Assembly: GCF_030056795.1 (NCBI RefSeq)
Contig: NZ_JASHKQ010000016.1
Coordinates: forward strand, 25,787 to 89,786
Source: Rhodococcus sp. IEGM 1381
GTDB lineage: Bacteria > Actinomycetota > Actinomycetes > Mycobacteriales > Mycobacteriaceae
DNA length: 64,000 nt
Direction of reading: 5' to 3'
Of this stretch, positions 22,009-31,184 are shown piece after piece. The notes under the pieces were generated by a model that saw only the letters and a program-made list of their open reading frames with translations, was not told the DNA's origin and did no database searches. How positions within the stretch are numbered: position 1 is the stretch's first letter; every line of letters begins with the position of its first letter. Both the position numbers and the translations under genes were made by a program.

Positions 22009-22027
22009 TCCGTCCAGTGTGCCCCGG

Positions 22028-22720
22028 CTAGGCCTGCAGAGCCTGGACCAGCGCGCGAGCGGCCGCCTGTGGGTCACGGGCCTCGGTGATGGCGCGGACC
22101 ACCACGATGCGGTCGGCACCGGCTGCCCGAACTTGATCCACGTTGGTGGCGTCGACTCCGCCGATCGCGAACCACGGCCGCTCCGGCGACGCGTCCGCGG
22201 TGGCCCGCAGAGTCTCGAGCCCAGCGGCAGATCTGTTGGGCTTGGTGGGCGTAGGCCAGACCGGCCCGACGGCGAAGTAGTCGACGCCGTCCTCGATCGC
22301 GGCGAGCGAGGACTGGGCCCGGTTCTGCGTCGAGCGGCCGATCACCACGTCCGGACCGAGGATCTGGCGGGCGTAGTGCACGGGCAGATCGCCCTGACCG
22401 AGATGCAGCACGTCCGCACCGGAGGCCAGCGCCAGGTCCGCGCGGTCGTTGACCGCCAGCAGTGCACCGTGACGCTTGGTCGCGCCGAGCAGAATCGCCA
22501 GTGCAGCGAGCTCGTCCTTGGCCTCGAGCGGCCCGAACTGGCGCTCACCGGCAGAGTTCTTGTCGCGCAGCTGAATGATGTCGACGCCACCGGACAGCGC
22601 GGCCTCGGCGAACTGCGCGAGATCGCCCTTGTCGCGCCTGGCATCGGTACACAGGTACAGGCGAGCGGACGCAAGACGCTCACGGGGAGTCTGGTTGCGG
22701 GCGGTCTGAGATGGATGCAC
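22028..22720 (-). CDS. thiE: Thiamine-phosphate synthase
   Basis: A 230-residue TIM-barrel enzyme that joins HMP-pyrophosphate and the thiazole phosphate to give thiamine phosphate. Key motifs are IIQLRDKN (pyrophosphate contact), [49 protein letters not shown] and [12 protein letters not shown]. The GTG at 22720 ([16 protein letters not shown]) is chosen because a TACAGT box lies exactly 7 nt upstream; longer starts would run into the riboswitch region of the divergent thiO operon. Gene order matches thiE/thiO-thiS-thiG of mycobacteria. Confidence 0.94.
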   Translation of the reverse strand: MHPSQTARNQTPRERLASARLYLCTDARRDKGDLAQFAEAALSGGVDIIQLRDKNSAGERQFGPLEAKDELAALAILLGATKRHGALLAVNDRADLALASGADVLHLGQGDLPVHYARQILGPDVVIGRSTQNRAQSSLAAIEDGVDYFAVGPVWPTPTKPNRSAAGLETLRATADASPERPWFAIGGVDATNVDQVRAAGADRIVVVRAITEARDPQAAARALVQALQA

Positions 22721-22727
22721 AAAGCGA

Positions 22728-22733
22728 ACTGTA
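22728..22733 (-). promoter_or_regulatory. -10 box (TACAGT) for leaderless thiE
   Basis: On the minus strand TACAGT is followed by 7 nt and then the GTG of thiE (22720). There is no leader, so thiE itself has no riboswitch. Confidence 0.5.
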
Positions 22734-22773
22734 TTCTCATGGTGGCCGCTGCCGACGACGGAGTGGCCGAGAT

Positions 22774-22866
22774 ATCGCGGGAGTCCCGAGGATCGTGGGG
22801 CTGAGAGTGGGTTCGCCGCCCTTACCGTCAATACCTGAACCCGATCATGCGGGCGCAGGGAGTGAG
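22774..22866 (+). promoter_or_regulatory. TPP riboswitch (THI element)
   Basis: The leader of thiO carries the conserved TPP-aptamer blocks: CGCGGGAGTCCCGAGG leading to GGGGCTGAGAG (22796-22806, with the CUGAGA core), and later ACCTGAACCCGATCATGC followed by GGCGCAGGGAG (about 22833-22862). The GGGAG at the aptamer's 3' end lies just before the thiO GTG and probably doubles as ribosome-binding region. TPP binding would therefore mask translation initiation of the thiO-thiS-thiG operon. Confidence 0.9.
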
Positions 22867-22869
22867 GAC

Positions 22870-23942
22870 GTGAATCGCGTGCACATCGTCGTTATCGGCG
22901 GAGGCGTCATCGGGCTGTCGACGGCGCTGCGCCTGAGCCAGGACGGCCACCGGGTCGTCGTTCACGATCCAGCTCTGGGTAAGGGCGCGTCCTGGGTGGC
23001 CGGCGGCATGCTGGCACCGCTGTCCGAGGGGTGGCCGGGCGAACACGAACTCCTGCATCTCGGTGCTGCATCGCTGGCGCGGTGGCCGGACTTTGCCCGA
23101 CGCCTCCCCGGCCCGTCCGTGTTCTCCGCGACCGGATCGGTGACCGTCGCCCTCGACTCCGCCGATGCCGCCGACTTGCGGACCGTGGCCGAGTGGGTGG
23201 GCGAACAGGGACACGAACTGGAGATCCTCGGTCGCGCACAGCTGCGTGAGCTCGAACCTGCTCTGGCGCAGAACATTCGACTCGGCTTGCTGGCACCGAC
23301 CGAGCTGTCCGTCGACAATCGGGCACTGGTCGCCGCGCTCGAGCAGGGGTGCATCGATGCCGGGGTGGAGTTCTCCACAGAATCGGTCGACACCATCCCC
23401 GACGCCGATCAGGTGGTCCTGGCCGCCGGGGCGCAGTCGGCCGCGCTGTGGCCCACACTGCCCGTCCGGCCGGTCAAGGGCGAAATCCTGCGGCTGCGTC
23501 GTCGACCGAGCGCCGCGCCCCCGCCGCACCGCACGGTTCGCGGAACCGTCCACGGACGGGCGATCTACCTGGTGCCACGCGGCGACGGATTGGTCGTCGG
23601 CGCAACACAATACGAATCCGGGCAGGACACCCAGGTGACCGTCGCCGGGGTACGAGACCTGATAGCCGACGCCGAACGGCTCATGCCGAGTATCGGCGAA
23701 TACGAGCTGTACGAAACAGCCGCCGGATTGCGGCCCATGAGCCCGGACGGACTACCGATCATCGGCAGACTCTCCGACAACGTGATCGTCGCTACCGGCC
23801 ACGGCCGCAATGGCATCCTGCTCGCCCCCATCACCGCCGATGCGGTAGCCGCGCTGATTACCGGCGAAGAGATCTCCGAGGCGAAAGCCGCCACTCCTGA
23901 ACGCTTTTTGCACATTCACAACCCGCAGATCGAAAGGACACC

Positions 23943-23946
<4 letters not shown>
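22870..23946 (+). CDS. thiO: Glycine oxidase ThiO
   Basis: A 358-residue FAD enzyme of the D-amino-acid-oxidase family that oxidises glycine to the imine needed for the thiazole ring of thiamine. The dinucleotide-binding motif [18 protein letters not shown] is at the N-terminus, and the C-terminal FAD contact [14 protein letters not shown] and [16 protein letters not shown] are typical. The start is the GTG at 22870, immediately downstream of the TPP riboswitch. The stop overlaps the ATG of thiS by 4 nt. Confidence 0.93.
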
Positions 23947-24927
<981 letters not shown>

Positions 24928-25098
24928 GCGACTGCGTTGTCGTATCCGGCAAACGCGCGCGCATTTGCGGGCGCGACTATGTGGCCGCGTGCCGCCCATG
25001 TGCCCGACTGTCTCAGGGTGTGTGTCATCCGAAAGGATGATTCGATCGGCGACTGTAGGTCGATGTGCGGACGCGTTCGATCGGGGAAGGTTGACCCC

Positions 25099-26052
25099 AT
25101 GATCGAAGTGGCAGGATTGACCAAGCAATACGGCGCGGTGACGGCGGTCGACAACCTCACCTTCACCATCAAACCTGGCATCGTGACCGGCTTCCTCGGC
25201 CCCAACGGCGCAGGCAAGTCGACCACCATGCGGATGATCCTCGGGCTCGACCGACCCACATCGGGCTCGGCGACCATCGAGGGCAAGAGCTACAGCCACC
25301 TGAAGCAGCCACTGCGGACCGTCGGCGCTCTGCTCGACGCCAAGTGGGTGCACCCCAATCGTTCGGCACGTGCTCATCTCGAGTGGATGGCTGCGTCCAA
25401 CGGCATCCCCAAGTCCCGCGTCGACGAGGTGCTGCGTCTGGTGGGACTGTCCGAGGTCGCGAAGAAGAATGCGGGCGGCTTCTCGCTCGGCATGTCGCAG
25501 CGGCTCGGTCTCGCCGGCGCTCTGCTGGGCGATCCCAAGGTGTTGCTGTTCGACGAGCCGGTCAACGGCCTGGACCCCGAGGGCATCGTCTGGATCCGAA
25601 AGTTCATGCAGCGCTTGGCAGCCGAGGGCCGCACGGTGCTGGTCTCGAGCCATCTGCTTTCGGAGATGGCCCAAACTGCAGAGCACCTCATCGTCATCGG
25701 ACGCGGCAAGCTGATCTCGGATTCCTCGGTGCAGGAATTCATCGACCACGCCTCCGAGGCGTCGGTGCGCGTGCGCAGCCCGCAGCTCGACGGGCTCCGA
25801 CAGGCTCTGACCACGGCCGGTCTCACCGTGCGTGAGCCGGACAAGACCGACGAGCTTCAGCCCTCGCTCGTGGTGCTCAACTCCACGACCGACACGATCG
25901 GCGATATCGCCGGACGCGCCGGAATCACCCTGCACGAGTTGGCCTCTCAGCGAGGCTCGCTCGAGGAAGCATTCATGAAACTCACCGGAGACACAGTCGA
26001 ATACCACGGCGAAGAAGCCAATTCTCAGCAAGCGATGGGTGGGTCACTCTGA
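25099..26052 (+). CDS. ABC transporter ATP-binding protein
   Basis: A 317-residue ATPase of the ABC-2 exporter class: Walker A GPNGAGKSTTM, Q-loop region HLKQPLRTVGALLDAKWVHP, signature FSLGMSQRLGL, Walker B VLLFDEPVNGLDP and switch LVSSHLLSE. The start ATG at 25099 follows GGGGAAGG at about 8 nt. A small hairpin (TCATCC-GAAA-GGATGA) lies in the leader at 25025-25040. The stop codon shares one base with the permease ATG (TGATG). It is a second exporter system, separate from the one at 19.4 kb; the pair fits the 'ABC-2 plus DUF-type permease' arrangement frequent in rhodococci. The substrate is unknown. Confidence 0.92.
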   Translation: MIEVAGLTKQYGAVTAVDNLTFTIKPGIVTGFLGPNGAGKSTTMRMILGLDRPTSGSATIEGKSYSHLKQPLRTVGALLDAKWVHPNRSARAHLEWMAASNGIPKSRVDEVLRLVGLSEVAKKNAGGFSLGMSQRLGLAGALLGDPKVLLFDEPVNGLDPEGIVWIRKFMQRLAAEGRTVLVSSHLLSEMAQTAEHLIVIGRGKLISDSSVQEFIDHASEASVRVRSPQLDGLRQALTTAGLTVREPDKTDELQPSLVVLNSTTDTIGDIAGRAGITLHELASQRGSLEEAFMKLTGDTVEYHGEEANSQQAMGGSL

Positions 26053-26837
26053 TGGGCGTCTTGGCAGCAGAAAGAATCAAGTTCACCTCGACCAAATCGC
26101 CGTGGTGGTGCAGCGCGATCATCGTGGTGCTCGGTCTCGGGTTCGCGGCACTTTTCGGCTGGGGAGCGTCGAGCGGCGTTCAGTCGGAGGCGGCCGCGAA
26201 CGGCCAAGCCTCCGATATCGGACCGGTGACGGCGTTCACGATCGTCGGATTCGGCGTCACCACGTTCGGAGGGCTCGTATTGATGATTCTCGCGGCCCTG
26301 ACGGTAACCAGCGAGTACAGGTTCGGATCGATACGGACCACATTTCAGGCCGTGACCAGTCGTGCAGGTGTGCTCGGCGCGAAGACCGTGTTGGTCGGCG
26401 CGTACGGAGCACTGCTGTCGCTCGTGCTGGCATTCGGAGCCCTCTACATCGGAAGAGCGTTGGCCGGCGACGAGGCCGGAGCATTACTGACCTTCGATGC
26501 CGACGGGACCTGGCGCGTCATCTACGGGACGGCGATCCTGGCGTTCCTGAAGGTCGCTCTTGCCATCGCGGTAGGCACTTTGCTCCGTCAGTCGGCCGCT
26601 GCAATTGCAATCCTGCTGATTTGGCCGTTGCTGCTCGAAATGCTCGTCGGCATCATCCCGAACGTCGGCGCGAAGATCCAGCCGTTCCTGCCGTTCGCGA
26701 ACGCAGATCATTTTCTCGGCTCGTCGGGCGGAATCGATTTTCACTGGGGTCCCATCGGTAGCCTGATTTATTTCGTCGCCTTCGTGGCGGTATTTTTCGG
26801 TGCCGCAGTGTTCGTCGTCAATCGCCGCGACGCCTGA
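26052..26837 (+). CDS. ABC-2 type transporter permease
   Basis: A 261-residue membrane protein starting MGVLAAERIKFTSTKSPWW, an opening shared by actinobacterial ABC-2 permeases. Six helices are apparent: AIIVVLGLGFAALFG, FGVTTFGGLVLMILAALTV, VGAYGALLSLVLAFGALY, GTAILAFLKVALAIAVG, AAIAILLIWPLLLEMLV and IYFVAFVAVFFGAAVFVV. The segment TSEYRFGSIRTTFQAV matches the conserved cytoplasmic coupling motif. The ATG overlaps the stop of the preceding ATPase, with which it must assemble. Confidence 0.9.
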   Translation: MGVLAAERIKFTSTKSPWWCSAIIVVLGLGFAALFGWGASSGVQSEAAANGQASDIGPVTAFTIVGFGVTTFGGLVLMILAALTVTSEYRFGSIRTTFQAVTSRAGVLGAKTVLVGAYGALLSLVLAFGALYIGRALAGDEAGALLTFDADGTWRVIYGTAILAFLKVALAIAVGTLLRQSAAAIAILLIWPLLLEMLVGIIPNVGAKIQPFLPFANADHFLGSSGGIDFHWGPIGSLIYFVAFVAVFFGAAVFVVNRRDA

Positions 26838-26857
26838 CACCCTGCGATTTGTCTGGG

Positions 26858-26863
26858 TAGGGT
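26858..26863 (+). promoter_or_regulatory. -10 box (TAGGGT) for leaderless lpqL
   Basis: TAGGGT plus 7 nt leads to the ATG at 26871. The in-frame GTG at 26862 lies within the -10 box itself and is unlikely to be the start. Confidence 0.55.
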
Positions 26864-26870
26864 GTCCGCT

Positions 26871-28337
26871 ATGCGGATTTCCTTGCTTGCAGGTAGCGCC
26901 GTCGCAGTACTGATTCTGGCCGGTTGCTCGTCCTCCTCCGATGCAGGGGACGAGGAACCGGCCAGAGTTTTCGCTACACCCGATGGGCCGGGACTGTCGG
27001 CCGCGGTCACCGAGGACGCTCTTGTCCGGCACCTCCAGGAATTGGAAACGATCGCCGCCGCGCACGACGGAAACCGTGCCGCCGGTACCGCCGGATACGA
27101 CGCGAGTGTCGATTACGTTGTCTCGCAACTCGAATCGGCCGGTTTCGACGTCACCACTCCGGAGTTCGAGTTCGAGACCTTCGAGGCGCAGACCCAGACC
27201 CTGTCGCTCGCGGGCACCGAGATTCCGGTGTTCGCGCTCAGCTATTCGCCGACCACACCTGCAGAGGGCATCACCGCACGCGTCGTCGGGGCCCCCGCCG
27301 GTGCAGACGGATGCGAGGCGGCCGATTACGCCGGCCTCGATCTGGCCGGTGCCGTCGCCGTCGTGCCGCGCGGCGTGTGCCCGTTCGGTGCGAAGCAGAC
27401 CGTCGCCGCCGAATTGGGTGCGGCAGCCGCGATCATCGTCAACAACGAACCGGGACCGCTGGATTCGGGGACACTCGGCGATTCCGAGACCGCGAAGATT
27501 CCGACCGGCGGCGTCAGCCAGGAGGACGGCGCAGCGGTCCTCGCGGCACCCGAGGTCACGTTGACGCTCGTCACGACGACCGACACGACCACGAGCCGCA
27601 ACATCATCGCCCAGACCACCACCGGCTCGACCGAGAACGTTGTGGTGGCGGGTGCTCACCTCGACAGCGTGCCCGAGGGCCCCGGCATCAACGACAACGG
27701 CACCGGCACATCGGCAGTGCTCGAGACGGCGCTGCAGATGGGCAGTGCGCCCGAGGTGACCAACGCGGTCCGCTTCGCGTTCTGGGGTGCCGAGGAGGAC
27801 GGGCTCGTCGGCTCCACCAAGTACGTCGAGGGCCTGTCCGACGACGACAAGCGAAACATCGCTCTGTACTTGAACTTCGACATGATCGGCTCACACAACG
27901 CCGGCTACCTCGCGTACGACGGCGACGACTCCGACAAGGTCGGTGAGCCCGCGGGACCGGCCGGATCCGACGCCATCGAGCGCACCTTCGTCGAGCGGCT
28001 CGCCGCCGACGATGTCGCCGTCGACGGCACCGATTTCGACGGTCGATCCGACTACGGCCCGTTCATCGAGGCCGGCATCCCGGCGGGCGGCGTGTTCAGT
28101 GGCGCGGACGAGAACAAGACCGCCGAGCAGGCCGAGAAGTGGGGCGGTACCGCCGATCAGACCTTCGACGAGAATTACCACACCGATCAGGACACCCTGG
28201 CGAATGTCGACCGCGCCGCACTGGCGAAGAACGGCGGCGCCGTCGCCTACGGAATCGGCGTCTACGCACAGTCGGTCGAGGGCCCCAACGGAGTGCCGGT
28301 CGGTGCTGCGCGCGAGGCCGCACGCGCCGAAGGGTAA
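26871..28337 (+). CDS. lpqL: M28 family lipoprotein aminopeptidase (LpqL-like)
   Basis: A 488-residue exported zinc peptidase. The signal peptide ends in lipobox LILAGC (Cys19). A PA domain (about residues 120-240, including CPFGAKQTVAAELGAAAAII) is inserted in an M28 catalytic domain with metal ligands His and Asp in VAGAHLDSVPEGPGINDNG, the Glu pair in WGAEEDGLVGS, Asp in LNFDMIGSH and His in ENYHTDQDT. M. tuberculosis LpqL (Rv0418) occupies the same position after thiG. It probably trims N-terminal residues of peptides at the outer face of the cytoplasmic membrane. The start is chosen from leaderless geometry. Confidence 0.9.
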   Translation: MRISLLAGSAVAVLILAGCSSSSDAGDEEPARVFATPDGPGLSAAVTEDALVRHLQELETIAAAHDGNRAAGTAGYDASVDYVVSQLESAGFDVTTPEFEFETFEAQTQTLSLAGTEIPVFALSYSPTTPAEGITARVVGAPAGADGCEAADYAGLDLAGAVAVVPRGVCPFGAKQTVAAELGAAAAIIVNNEPGPLDSGTLGDSETAKIPTGGVSQEDGAAVLAAPEVTLTLVTTTDTTTSRNIIAQTTTGSTENVVVAGAHLDSVPEGPGINDNGTGTSAVLETALQMGSAPEVTNAVRFAFWGAEEDGLVGSTKYVEGLSDDDKRNIALYLNFDMIGSHNAGYLAYDGDDSDKVGEPAGPAGSDAIERTFVERLAADDVAVDGTDFDGRSDYGPFIEAGIPAGGVFSGADENKTAEQAEKWGGTADQTFDENYHTDQDTLANVDRAALAKNGGAVAYGIGVYAQSVEGPNGVPVGAAREAARAEG

Positions 28338-28361
28338 GGCTAAGTATGTGTAACCGTGGGT

Positions 28362-28367
28362 TACGCT
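28362..28367 (+). promoter_or_regulatory. -10 box (TACGCT) for leaderless cyclase gene
   Basis: TACGCT is followed by 7 nt and the GTG at 28375; no Shine-Dalgarno is present. Confidence 0.5.
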
Positions 28368-28374
28368 CGATGCT

Positions 28375-29196
28375 GTGAACGCAGTCGTTTCCTCGGTGGT
28401 GGAGTGGGTCCGCACCACCAATCGAGCGCCCACGGTGGTCGGGGCGGTTCGGCGTGTGCGTCGCGCACTACCCGGCGACCCCACGTTCGGCGATCCGATG
28501 TCGATCGACGGCCCAGGACGAGCACTGGCCGTCGCCCGCGTTGCGGATCGGTTTCTGGCCGCCAACGGACTCGACGACGAACCCGGTGCCTCCCGTGAAG
28601 TCGGCCTCGGTGCCCTGCAGGTGTGGCAGGCGATCCTCGAGCGGGCCGGTCGCGGCCGCGGCGAAGCGGATGTCACGATCGTTTTCACCGATCTCGTCGG
28701 ATTCTCGTCGTGGTCGCTTCGTGCGGGCGATACCGCCACCCTGACTTTGCTTCGCCAGGTCTCGAAAGCCGTCGAACCCGAGGTCGCGTTCCGCGGCGGT
28801 CACGTCGTGAAAAGATTGGGCGACGGCATCATGGCCGTGTTCTACGATGCGGACAAAGCCGTCGAGGCCGTGTTCGCAGCACGAAGTGCCCTCAACAGCG
28901 TGAATGTCGATGGATACACCCCGACCATGCGAGTCGGTATCCACACCGGCAGTCCGCGTCAGGTGGGATCGGACTGGCTCGGCGTCGACGTCACCGTCGC
29001 CGCCCGCGTGATGCAGACCGGCGGAAACGGCAACGTCATGATCTCCGCAGCGGCCCTAGAGGCGGTCCCGCCGGAGGTGCTCGACGCCTTGGGCGTGGTC
29101 GCCAAGCCCTATCGCCGCAGCTTCTTTGCTCCCAAGATCAAGGGCGCGCCCGACGACCTACGCATTCTCCGACTCGTGCAGTCGCCACAGCGGTGA
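28375..29196 (+). CDS. Class III adenylate/guanylate cyclase domain protein
   Basis: The protein has 273 residues. Its C-terminal ~180 residues are a class III nucleotide cyclase domain: VTIVFTDLVGFSSW (first metal-binding Asp), GGHVVKRLGDGIMAVFYDA (second Asp) and TMRVGIHTGSP. The later positions that set purine specificity and the transition-state Arg (VTVAARVMQTGG) are partly conserved, so activity is plausible. The N-terminal ~95 residues (VRRALPGDPTFGDPM and ALQVWQAILE) match a short conserved segment found ahead of such domains in mycobacterial-type cyclases. No membrane helix is seen. The 3' end overlaps the convergent thiD by 39 nt. Confidence 0.87.
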   Translation: MNAVVSSVVEWVRTTNRAPTVVGAVRRVRRALPGDPTFGDPMSIDGPGRALAVARVADRFLAANGLDDEPGASREVGLGALQVWQAILERAGRGRGEADVTIVFTDLVGFSSWSLRAGDTATLTLLRQVSKAVEPEVAFRGGHVVKRLGDGIMAVFYDADKAVEAVFAARSALNSVNVDGYTPTMRVGIHTGSPRQVGSDWLGVDVTVAARVMQTGGNGNVMISAAALEAVPPEVLDALGVVAKPYRRSFFAPKIKGAPDDLRILRLVQSPQR

Positions 29197-30012
29197 CACC
29201 GGGCCGTGGCCCGCACCCAGGTCGTAGGACGCGGCCAGGCAACGGGTGACCCACTCCTTGCCGAACGCCACCGCGTCGGGCATCGAGTATCCGTGTGCGA
29301 GCGCCGACGCGATGGACGCGGCGAGGGTGTCGCCGCCGCCGTGATCGTTGCCGGTGTCGATGCGGTCGCTGGTGAATTCGAGGAACGTGTCGCCGTCGAA
29401 CAGCAGGTCGGTGCTGTGGGTGGATGTGCGCAGATGTCCGCCCTTGACCAGCGCCCACTGCGCGCCCAAGCCGTGCAGGGCCTCCGCGGCGCGGTGTGCG
29501 GACGCGTCGTCGACCACGTCGATGCCGGTGATCAACCGGACCTCGTCGAGGTTGGGGGTCACCAGCGACGCGATGGGAAACAGGGTGTGGCGGATGGCGT
29601 CGAGCGCTTCTGCGTGCAGTAGCGGATCGCCGTGCATCGATGCGCATACCGGGTCGACGACCAGCGGCACCGGCTGATCGCGGCCGATGCCCACCTCGGT
29701 GCACACGGCCGTGACCGCCTCGATGATGGCAGTGGACGCCAGCATCCCGGTCTTCGCTGCGCCGACGCCGATGTCCGAGACCACCGAGCGAACCTGGGCC
29801 GCGACGATCTCGGGCGGGATCTCGTGGAAGCCCGTCACGCCGACGGTGTTCTGGACCGTCACCGCTGCGACGGCAACGCATGCGTGGACGCCCAACATGG
29901 CCATCGTGCGGCTGTCCGCCTGGATTCCGGCCCCGCCGCCGGAGTCGGTTCCGGCGATCGTCAGCGCGCGGACGGGAGTTTCGCCGTTGGGCGTGAGCGG
30001 TAGGAACTTCAC
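29158..30012 (-). CDS. thiD: Hydroxymethylpyrimidine (phosphate) kinase ThiD
   Basis: A 284-residue ribokinase-fold enzyme phosphorylating HMP and HMP-P for thiamine synthesis. The motifs are LTIAGTDSGGGAGIQAD at the N-terminus, VQNTVGV, VDPVCASMHGDPLL, LVTPNLDEV and the ATP/anion-hole region DTGNDHGGGDTLAASIA with catalytic Asp; typical ThiD has THGTGC at the anion hole, so GNDHGGGDT is a variant. The GTG at 30012 has a -10-like TACTGT 8 nt upstream. thiC, which usually accompanies thiD in mycobacteria, is not adjacent. Confidence 0.93.
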   Translation of the reverse strand: MKFLPLTPNGETPVRALTIAGTDSGGGAGIQADSRTMAMLGVHACVAVAAVTVQNTVGVTGFHEIPPEIVAAQVRSVVSDIGVGAAKTGMLASTAIIEAVTAVCTEVGIGRDQPVPLVVDPVCASMHGDPLLHAEALDAIRHTLFPIASLVTPNLDEVRLITGIDVVDDASAHRAAEALHGLGAQWALVKGGHLRTSTHSTDLLFDGDTFLEFTSDRIDTGNDHGGGDTLAASIASALAHGYSMPDAVAFGKEWVTRCLAASYDLGAGHGPVSPLWRLHESENA

Positions 30013-30020
30013 GAGAGACG

Positions 30021-30026
30021 ACAGTA
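30021..30026 (-). promoter_or_regulatory. -10 box (TACTGT) for thiD
   Basis: On the minus strand TACTGT is followed by 8 nt and the GTG of thiD (30012), giving a leaderless or nearly leaderless mRNA without a TPP riboswitch. Confidence 0.4.
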
Positions 30027-30302
30027 CCGGCGGGCCGGAGACGACCGTCTCGGCGGCCGAATCCGAACCTGTAAATAACGGTGAAAACGTGGCCCCGCTT
30101 CGAATGTTGTTGTATCACAACGTCGAACAGGGCAGCTTATGACCGATACCAGCATTCGACTCGTGACCGACGAACAAACCTACGCATCCGAAGGTTTGTT
30201 GGTAGAAAAGGTGACAGGGCCACCGGACGCATGTTTAATAGTGGTGCACGTCACATCGGATTCATTCGTTCACCACTCAACACACAGCGAAGGAGGCGTC
30301 CC

Positions 30303-30629
30303 ATGCTTGCGAGTTCTCCTAGCGCTGATGTCTCGATCAACAATGACCAGAACCGTTTCGAGCTTCGATTGAACGGCGATCTCGTCGGGATCGTCGGATT
30401 CTTCGAGGTGGAGGGAAACGGTACGCGCGCCACCCGTACGCACGTCGTGTCCTTCATGCACACCGTCGTCACCGAGGACTTCGGTCATCAGGGTTTGGCC
30501 GGAATCTTGGTACGTCGCGCGCTGGACAGCGCCCGTTCCTACGGTTGGAAGGTCAGGCCGGTCTGCAGCTACGTGCAGCGATTCGCCGCCGCGAATCCGG
30601 AGTACAACGACATGCTCGTCGCTCTCTGA
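30303..30629 (+). CDS. Small GNAT-like acetyltransferase, paralogue 1
   Basis: A 108-residue single-domain protein of the short GNAT (YjdJ/Gtn-like) type. The conserved core is VVSFMHTVVTEDFGHQGLAGILVRRALD, with the acetyl-CoA loop GHQGLAG, and VRPVCSYVQRF. A strong AGGAGG lies 7 nt before the ATG, unlike most genes here. The substrate is unknown. It resembles the next gene, at about 30750, in length and core motif, indicating a tandem pair. The ~290 bp upstream hold no convincing gene; a TAATAG near 30238 could be its -10. Confidence 0.82.
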   Translation: MLASSPSADVSINNDQNRFELRLNGDLVGIVGFFEVEGNGTRATRTHVVSFMHTVVTEDFGHQGLAGILVRRALDSARSYGWKVRPVCSYVQRFAAANPEYNDMLVAL

Positions 30630-30748
30630 CCGCTACTCGGTTCGGTATCGCTCGGTCACGGTAGGGCTGGTCACATTCAGGACTCGACTCGGCGACGATC
30701 GAGGCACTCGCCTCGCGTCACACGGGTAACACTGGTCTCATAAGTGAC

Positions 30749-31099
30749 ATGAGTCACATCATCTCTCGTCGCTCCGTCCCGTCGACACCTGTCGAGCGAC
30801 CCGTCGTCCGCATCGAGGACGACGTCGATCACAGCAGATTCGATCTCTTCGTCGACGACGAGCTCGTCGGCATTCTCGGCTACCGCTTCGGCGACGGGGA
30901 CGTGGGTGACGGCCGCGTCGTCGCACTCATGCATACCGTCGTCAAGGAGGAGTACGGCGATCGCGGGTGGGCCGGCGTGCTGGTGCGAGCCTCGCTCAAC
31001 ACCGCGCGCGATCGACAGTGGCGCATCGTCCCGATCTGCACGTACGTCCGGCGCTATCTGGCGCAGCACGAGGAATTCCTGGACCTGATCGCCGAATAG
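30749..31099 (+). CDS. Small GNAT-like acetyltransferase, paralogue 2
   Basis: A 116-residue protein of the same short GNAT type as its upstream neighbour: LVGILGYRF, VVALMHTVVKEEYGDRGWAGVLVRASL and VPICTYVRRYLAQHEEF align with the corresponding segments of paralogue 1. The acetyl-CoA loop is DRGWAG. No Shine-Dalgarno is visible at the ATG; the sequence GTGAC-ATGA-GTCAC makes a small palindrome across the start codon. It has a 119-bp gap from paralogue 1 that includes a GC-rich hairpin at 30700-30715, so it may be separately transcribed. Confidence 0.8.
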   Translation: MSHIISRRSVPSTPVERPVVRIEDDVDHSRFDLFVDDELVGILGYRFGDGDVGDGRVVALMHTVVKEEYGDRGWAGVLVRASLNTARDRQWRIVPICTYVRRYLAQHEEFLDLIAE

Positions 31100-31112
31100 A
31101 GAGCACTGCTCT
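31100..31112. promoter_or_regulatory. TetR-type palindromic operator, site 1
   Basis: AGAGCACTGCTCT has 6-bp arms around a central C. It lies just after the GNAT stop and 52 bp (about five helical turns) from a near-identical site at 31151-31165. Together they probably control the membrane-protein gene at 31185. Confidence 0.55.
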
Positions 31113-31150
31113 TGCCTAGAGTGCATCTAGGGTGAATACTGCTTCCTGTA

Positions 31151-31165
31151 GAGAGCGCCGCTCTC
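31151..31165. promoter_or_regulatory. TetR-type palindromic operator, site 2
   Basis: GAGAGCGCCGCTCTC has perfect 7-bp arms. It shares the AGAGC...GCTCT core with site 1 and lies 19 nt before the ATG of the downstream gene, close to where RNA polymerase would start. No TetR gene is adjacent, so the regulator must be encoded elsewhere. Confidence 0.6.
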
Positions 31166-31184
31166 GAAAGGTTGGTATTCCCCG

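Noticed and set aside
25025..25040. Perfect TCATCC-GAAA-GGATGA hairpin before the second ABC operon
   Set aside because: Only a 6-bp stem with no T-run and no match to a known leader; kept as a note in the gene entry rather than as a regulator.
30139..30372. 77-codon plus-strand frame upstream of the first small GNAT gene
   Set aside because: It runs into the GNAT gene in another frame and has no conserved sequence or convincing ribosome binding site.
30700..30715. CGAGGC-ACTC-GCCTCG hairpin between the two small GNAT genes
   Set aside because: Short stem, no T-run; such hairpins are frequent by chance in GC-rich DNA.
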